A stretch of DNA of 64,000 bases from Streptomyces sp. TLI_105 (GTDB lineage: Bacteria > Actinomycetota > Actinomycetes > Streptomycetales > Streptomycetaceae): positions 6,225,501 to 6,289,500 of the forward strand of contig NZ_FNSM01000001.1 in NCBI RefSeq assembly GCF_900105415.1, in the 5' to 3' direction. Of this stretch, positions 61,188 to 64,000 are shown piece by piece. The position numbers and the translations under genes are program-made. The first letter of the stretch is position 1; each line of letters begins with the position of its first letter. Below the pieces are notes generated by a model. That model searched no databases and was not told where the DNA came from. It was given only the letters and a program-made list of their open reading frames with translations.

Positions 61188-63131
61188 CTAGATCGTCTCC
61201 CCGGAGATCGCGCGCAGTGCCCTACGCGCCGCCGCGCACAGCTCGTCGTCCTCCGGTACGGACCGCCAGCTGCCGTGCTCCACCGGCCGCTCGTCCGTGT
61301 CGAGGAGGACGCGCAGGACGGGTACGGCGGGCGCCGCGGCCGGGCCCATCCGGCCGAGCAGCCGGACCGTCCTGAGGTCCGGGCTCCCGGCGCCGCCGCC
61401 GAGGGACGACTCCAGCGCCCTCACCAGGACCGGCACCACCTCCTCCGCCGGGCCGGTGACCCGCCACAGCGCCTCACCCGCGAGGCCCGGCAGCCTGCCC
61501 TTGCCGTCCCGGTGGAGCAGCTCCCGCAGCCGGTCCGCGTACGGGGCTCCCGCCGCGCCGAGCTCGCCCAGCAGGACCAGGGCCTGGTCGTTCCCGTACG
61601 GCTCCGAGAGCGTCGGGAGCAGCAGTTCGCGGGCCGGCTCCCGGTCACCGGTCAGCCGTCCGTACGCGAGGGCAAGCATGGCCGGCGCGAACGGCTGGCC
61701 CGGGGGCGGGACGCGCAGCAGGATCCGCAGCCGCGCCCGGTCCATGGCGGCGGCGGCCTCCGGACCGATCGCCGCGAGCGCGTCCAGCGCCCAGACGGCG
61801 CCGTCGGTCTCCAGCAGGCCGATCAGCTCGGGAATCGCCGGCGCGGCGGCCGGGCCCCAGTCCGTCAGGACCTGGCAGAGGGCGCGCCGGACGTCGAGGG
61901 AGCCGGCGTCGGCGAGCGCGGCCCGCAGCGGCGGCAGCAGCACTTCGGCGTGGGCGGCGAGCGGGCCGAGCGTCTCGTGCAGGCTGAGCTCGTGCGTCCA
62001 CCAGCCCTCGGAGTGGACCGAGTACGTGGCGAAGCCGAGCCGCTCCCCGGCGAGGCGGCGGGCCAGCGGCTCCGCGCAGCGCGGGTCGCCGCTCCGGGAC
62101 AGCGCCCACAGGGCGTGGTCCTGCGCGGGCAGGTACGGCTCGCCCTCGTCGGTCGTCAGGGCGGCGAGCCGGTCCGCCCACGGCCGGGCGGCGGTCCCGC
62201 ACATGCCGAGGACCCGGGCGGCGAAGAGCCGGTTCTCCGGTTCGGGGTCGTCGAGTCGGGCCGCCACCGCCGGAAGCAGCGCGGAGACGGCCGAGCGCCA
62301 CCGGCCCAGCTCCCCGGCCGCCGCCTCCAGGGCGTTGCGCCGGGTGGTCGTGTCGGGGTGCCCGAGCAGTTGCGAGATCAGACCGGTGCGAGTGGCCCGG
62401 TCGTCGTCGAGGAACCGGACCGCCCGGAGTACGAGACCGCCGCCCGCCGGGTCCCCGGTCAGCACGTCGGTGACCACGCGCGCGTACCGGGCGTCGGACC
62501 GGCCCGGCCGTGCGGCACGCAGCGCCTCCACCGCCCCGATCCGCGCCGCTGCCACGGTGTCCGGCCCGGTCAGCTCCCAGAGCCGGTCCAGGGTCGACTC
62601 CCGTTCGCGGCCGGCGTGCGCGGCCAGGGGGCCCGCCGCCCGCACGATCCGGTGCCGGACCTCGGGAACGGTCTCCAGGGGCCACCGGGCCCACAGGGCG
62701 ACGAGCACGTCGTCGGCCCGTCCCCACGCCTCGCCGACGGCGTCTGCGGCCTTCCTCCGGATCCCGGGGGAGGGGTCGTGCAGCAGCGGCAGCAGGACCG
62801 TGACCGCCCCGGCCCAGGCCTCGGCCCAGCCGGGGGCGATCCAGCGCGGCTCGACCCGATTGCCCTCGTGGGCGAAGGCCCGCACCAACTCCAGGAGCTC
62901 CACCCGGACCGTCACGACCGGGTCGGCCGCCGCCCGGACGAGGAACGGCAGCGCGGCAACGCAGGCGCCGTCGACGCAGCCGCCCTGGTGGTAGAGGCTC
63001 ATGTGCAGCTCCTCGGCCGCCTCCTCCGCCTCCTCCGGCAGGTACAGCGCCCGCAGCCGCTCCGGAACGTCGGCGGCGGAGCCGTACGCGTGCCGCAGGG
63101 CACCCCAGTCGATGCCGTCCGGCTCATCCAT
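61188..63131 (-). CDS. HEAT-repeat protein
   Basis: A 647-residue soluble alpha-solenoid. Repeats of about 35-50 residues contain Ala/Leu-rich helix pairs such as LLHDPSPGIRRKAADAVGEAW, LLGHPDTTTRRNALEAAAGEL and AARVLGMCGTAARPWADRLA. Such proteins are usually binding platforms; no catalytic domain is seen. The ATG at 63131 overlaps the end of the upstream gene by 8 bases, so the two are co-translated. Confidence 0.85.
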   Translation of the reverse strand: MDEPDGIDWGALRHAYGSAADVPERLRALYLPEEAEEAAEELHMSLYHQGGCVDGACVAALPFLVRAAADPVVTVRVELLELVRAFAHEGNRVEPRWIAPGWAEAWAGAVTVLLPLLHDPSPGIRRKAADAVGEAWGRADDVLVALWARWPLETVPEVRHRIVRAAGPLAAHAGRERESTLDRLWELTGPDTVAAARIGAVEALRAARPGRSDARYARVVTDVLTGDPAGGGLVLRAVRFLDDDRATRTGLISQLLGHPDTTTRRNALEAAAGELGRWRSAVSALLPAVAARLDDPEPENRLFAARVLGMCGTAARPWADRLAALTTDEGEPYLPAQDHALWALSRSGDPRCAEPLARRLAGERLGFATYSVHSEGWWTHELSLHETLGPLAAHAEVLLPPLRAALADAGSLDVRRALCQVLTDWGPAAAPAIPELIGLLETDGAVWALDALAAIGPEAAAAMDRARLRILLRVPPPGQPFAPAMLALAYGRLTGDREPARELLLPTLSEPYGNDQALVLLGELGAAGAPYADRLRELLHRDGKGRLPGLAGEALWRVTGPAEEVVPVLVRALESSLGGGAGSPDLRTVRLLGRMGPAAAPAVPVLRVLLDTDERPVEHGSWRSVPEDDELCAAARRALRAISGETI

Positions 63132-63540
63132 GCGCGCCCGCCCGCTTCTCGTACCGCAGCGCGACCCCCGTCACCACCGCGCCGAGTCCCTCCCACAGGC
63201 CCACGCCGACGAAGCCGGCCGGGGCGCGGCCGGTGACGACCGCGAGGGTGAAGACGGCGCAGGTCAGGAGCCGGAAGGGGACCGTCCACCGGAAGAACGG
63301 CTTCCAGTCGGCGAGCGCGGCCAGCACGTAGTAGACGCCCATGTTGAGCGCGGCCATCGAGGAGGCCGTCAGGAAGACCAGGGTGTGGTCGCCGTCCGCG
63401 CGCCCTCCGTCGGGCACCGGCTCGAAGCCCATGACGGTGAGCAGGGCGTCCGGCGCGACCAGTCCCACCACCCCCAGGGCGGCGGCGAGCACGCCGAAGA
63501 CCGCCATGGTCCAGCCGGACAGGGAACGGGGCAGGCGCAC
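63124..63540 (-). CDS. Small four-helix membrane protein
   Basis: A 138-residue membrane protein (MRLPRSLSGWTMAVFGVLAAALGVV opening, given only in part) with four hydrophobic segments, ending in ALRYEKRAGAHG. It resembles uncharacterised DoxX-like/DUF4345-type small membrane proteins. The GTG at 63540 was chosen because GGAGGA lies six bases upstream; a longer form would run into the tandem repeats. It overlaps the HEAT-repeat gene start by 8 bases. Confidence 0.75.
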   Translation of the reverse strand: MRLPRSLSGWTMAVFGVLAAALGVVGLVAPDALLTVMGFEPVPDGGRADGDHTLVFLTASSMAALNMGVYYVLAALADWKPFFRWTVPFRLLTCAVFTLAVVTGRAPAGFVGVGLWEGLGAVVTGVALRYEKRAGAHG

Positions 63541-63553
63541 GGCGGTCCTCCGT

Positions 63554-63595
63554 GGGACGAGAGCAGCGGGACGAGAGCAGTGGGACGAGAGCAGG
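63554..63595. repeat. Three 14-bp tandem repeats
   Basis: GGGACGAGAGCAG plus one variable base, three times without gaps (63554, 63568, 63582), directly upstream of the Shine-Dalgarno of the 63540 gene. They lie in its 5' leader. Confidence 0.85.
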
Positions 63596-63647
63596 GGCAC
63601 CCCCCTGCGATCCGAGTACGCATTCGAATCGCGGGGCGTGCCCCTGC
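63591..63647 (-). terminator. Long hairpin after the penicillin-binding protein gene
   Basis: GCAGGGGCAC (63591-63600) pairs with GTGCCCCTGC (63638-63647). Inside, CCCC/GGGG and GCGAT/ATCGC continue the stem. It is 45 bases beyond the stop of the minus-strand gene and overlaps the last 14-bp repeat. Confidence 0.75.
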
Positions 63648-63692
63648 ATATCGTGTGACCGGACCCGGCGGCCAATCGGTCCCCGTCTCACG

Positions 63693-64000
63693 TCACTTCA
63701 GCGCCGCCTCCATCATCTTCCGCGCCACCGGGGCCGCCAGGCCGTTGCCGCTGACCTCGGAGCGGGCGGCGCCCGAGTCCTCGATCATCACCGCGACGGC
63801 GACCTGCTTCCCGGTCGAGGAGTCCTTCGCGTAGGAGGTGAACCAGGCGTACGGCGTCTTGCTGTTGTTCTCGCCGTGCTGCGCGGTGCCGGTCTTGCCG
63901 CCGACCTCGGCGCCGTCCACGGCCGCGTTGGTGCCGGTGCCCTTCTCCACCACGGTCACCATCGCGCTGCGCAGCTGCTCGGCCGTCGAGGAGGAGACGA
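63693..64000 (-). CDS. Penicillin-binding protein, C-terminal end (truncated by window edge)
   Basis: Only the last 102 codons are in the window, read from the right edge; the start is outside. The visible part has the transpeptidase KTG motif in VGGKTGTAQHGENNSK, preceded by STAEQLRSAMVTVVEKGTG and ending VSGNGLAAPVARKMMEAALK. This fits the PbpA/FtsI-like class B penicillin-binding proteins of actinobacteria, which cross-link peptidoglycan outside the membrane. The ATG at 63962 is internal, not a start. Confidence 0.88.
   Translation of the reverse strand, partial: VSSSTAEQLRSAMVTVVEKGTGTNAAVDGAEVGGKTGTAQHGENNSKTPYAWFTSYAKDSSTGKQVAVAVMIEDSGAARSEVSGNGLAAPVARKMMEAALK

Overview
The window looks like the chromosomal core of a Streptomyces (or very close relative). 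It is very GC-rich, almost every third codon position is G or C, GTG and TTG starts are common, and the gene order gap-pgk-tpiA-secG-rbpA-pgi ... pgl-opcA-zwf-tal-tkt | ctaB ... ctaA ... sufR-sufBD-Rieske-sufCSU-sufT is the one expected for that genus. No rRNA, tRNA, CRISPR array, transposase or prophage was seen, and every gene reads through without an obvious frameshift.

Region 1 (1-18.4 kb) is central carbon metabolism. A truncated secreted metallopeptidase-like gene precedes the glycolytic run gap, pgk, tpiA with the translocase gene secG and the RNA-polymerase-binding gene rbpA. Then come an MFS exporter, pgi and two PH-domain membrane proteins. The oxidative and non-oxidative pentose phosphate block tkt-tal-zwf-opcA-pgl lies on the minus strand with tightly coupled stops and starts. 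ctaB begins the haem A pathway.

Region 2 (18.4-30.2 kb) holds a small conserved protein, an amidohydrolase, ctaA, a two-gene ABC exporter, a DUF72 protein and the eight-gene suf iron-sulphur assembly operon. The operon is preceded by an IdeR/DmdR-like palindrome and by a CAAC-N6-GTTG SufR-type operator that touches the sufR start codon.

Region 3 (30.2-43.4 kb) is mixed: a membrane protein divergent from an SMR efflux pump with its TetR regulator, dapD and dapA for lysine and peptidoglycan precursors, an SDR, a GNAT, a double ABM-domain protein, a secreted nuclease, an acidic protein of unknown function, a Tat-exported PhoX-like phosphatase with a PHO-box-like triple repeat, and a GntR regulator with a 35-bp palindrome ahead of an ACC deaminase.

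Region 4 (43.4-64 kb) is more accessory. It carries a double-TerD protein, an AraC regulator, and a divergent uronate pathway (udh against kdgD plus an unrecognised TIM-barrel-like protein whose start region is triplicated). Next is a locus of a GntR regulator, two paralogous cytosine-deaminase-like amidohydrolases and an APC permease, sharing a TGGTATACCA-type site. Two coupled SpoIIE-family phosphatases follow, one with a CitA/DcuS-like sensory half and an RsbW-like kinase domain, flanked by copies of one repeat. An MFS exporter, a HEAT-repeat protein, a small membrane protein and the C-terminus of a penicillin-binding protein close the window.

A recurrent feature is a -10-like TANNNT placed exactly 7 nt before a start codon that lacks a Shine-Dalgarno, seen at six genes between 18 and 33 kb. 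It suggests many leaderless mRNAs. The best leads for something new are the suf control region, the palindromic acdS regulator promoter, the GntR/deaminase/permease locus, the triplicated start in the uronate operon, and the sensor-phosphatase-kinase fusion.
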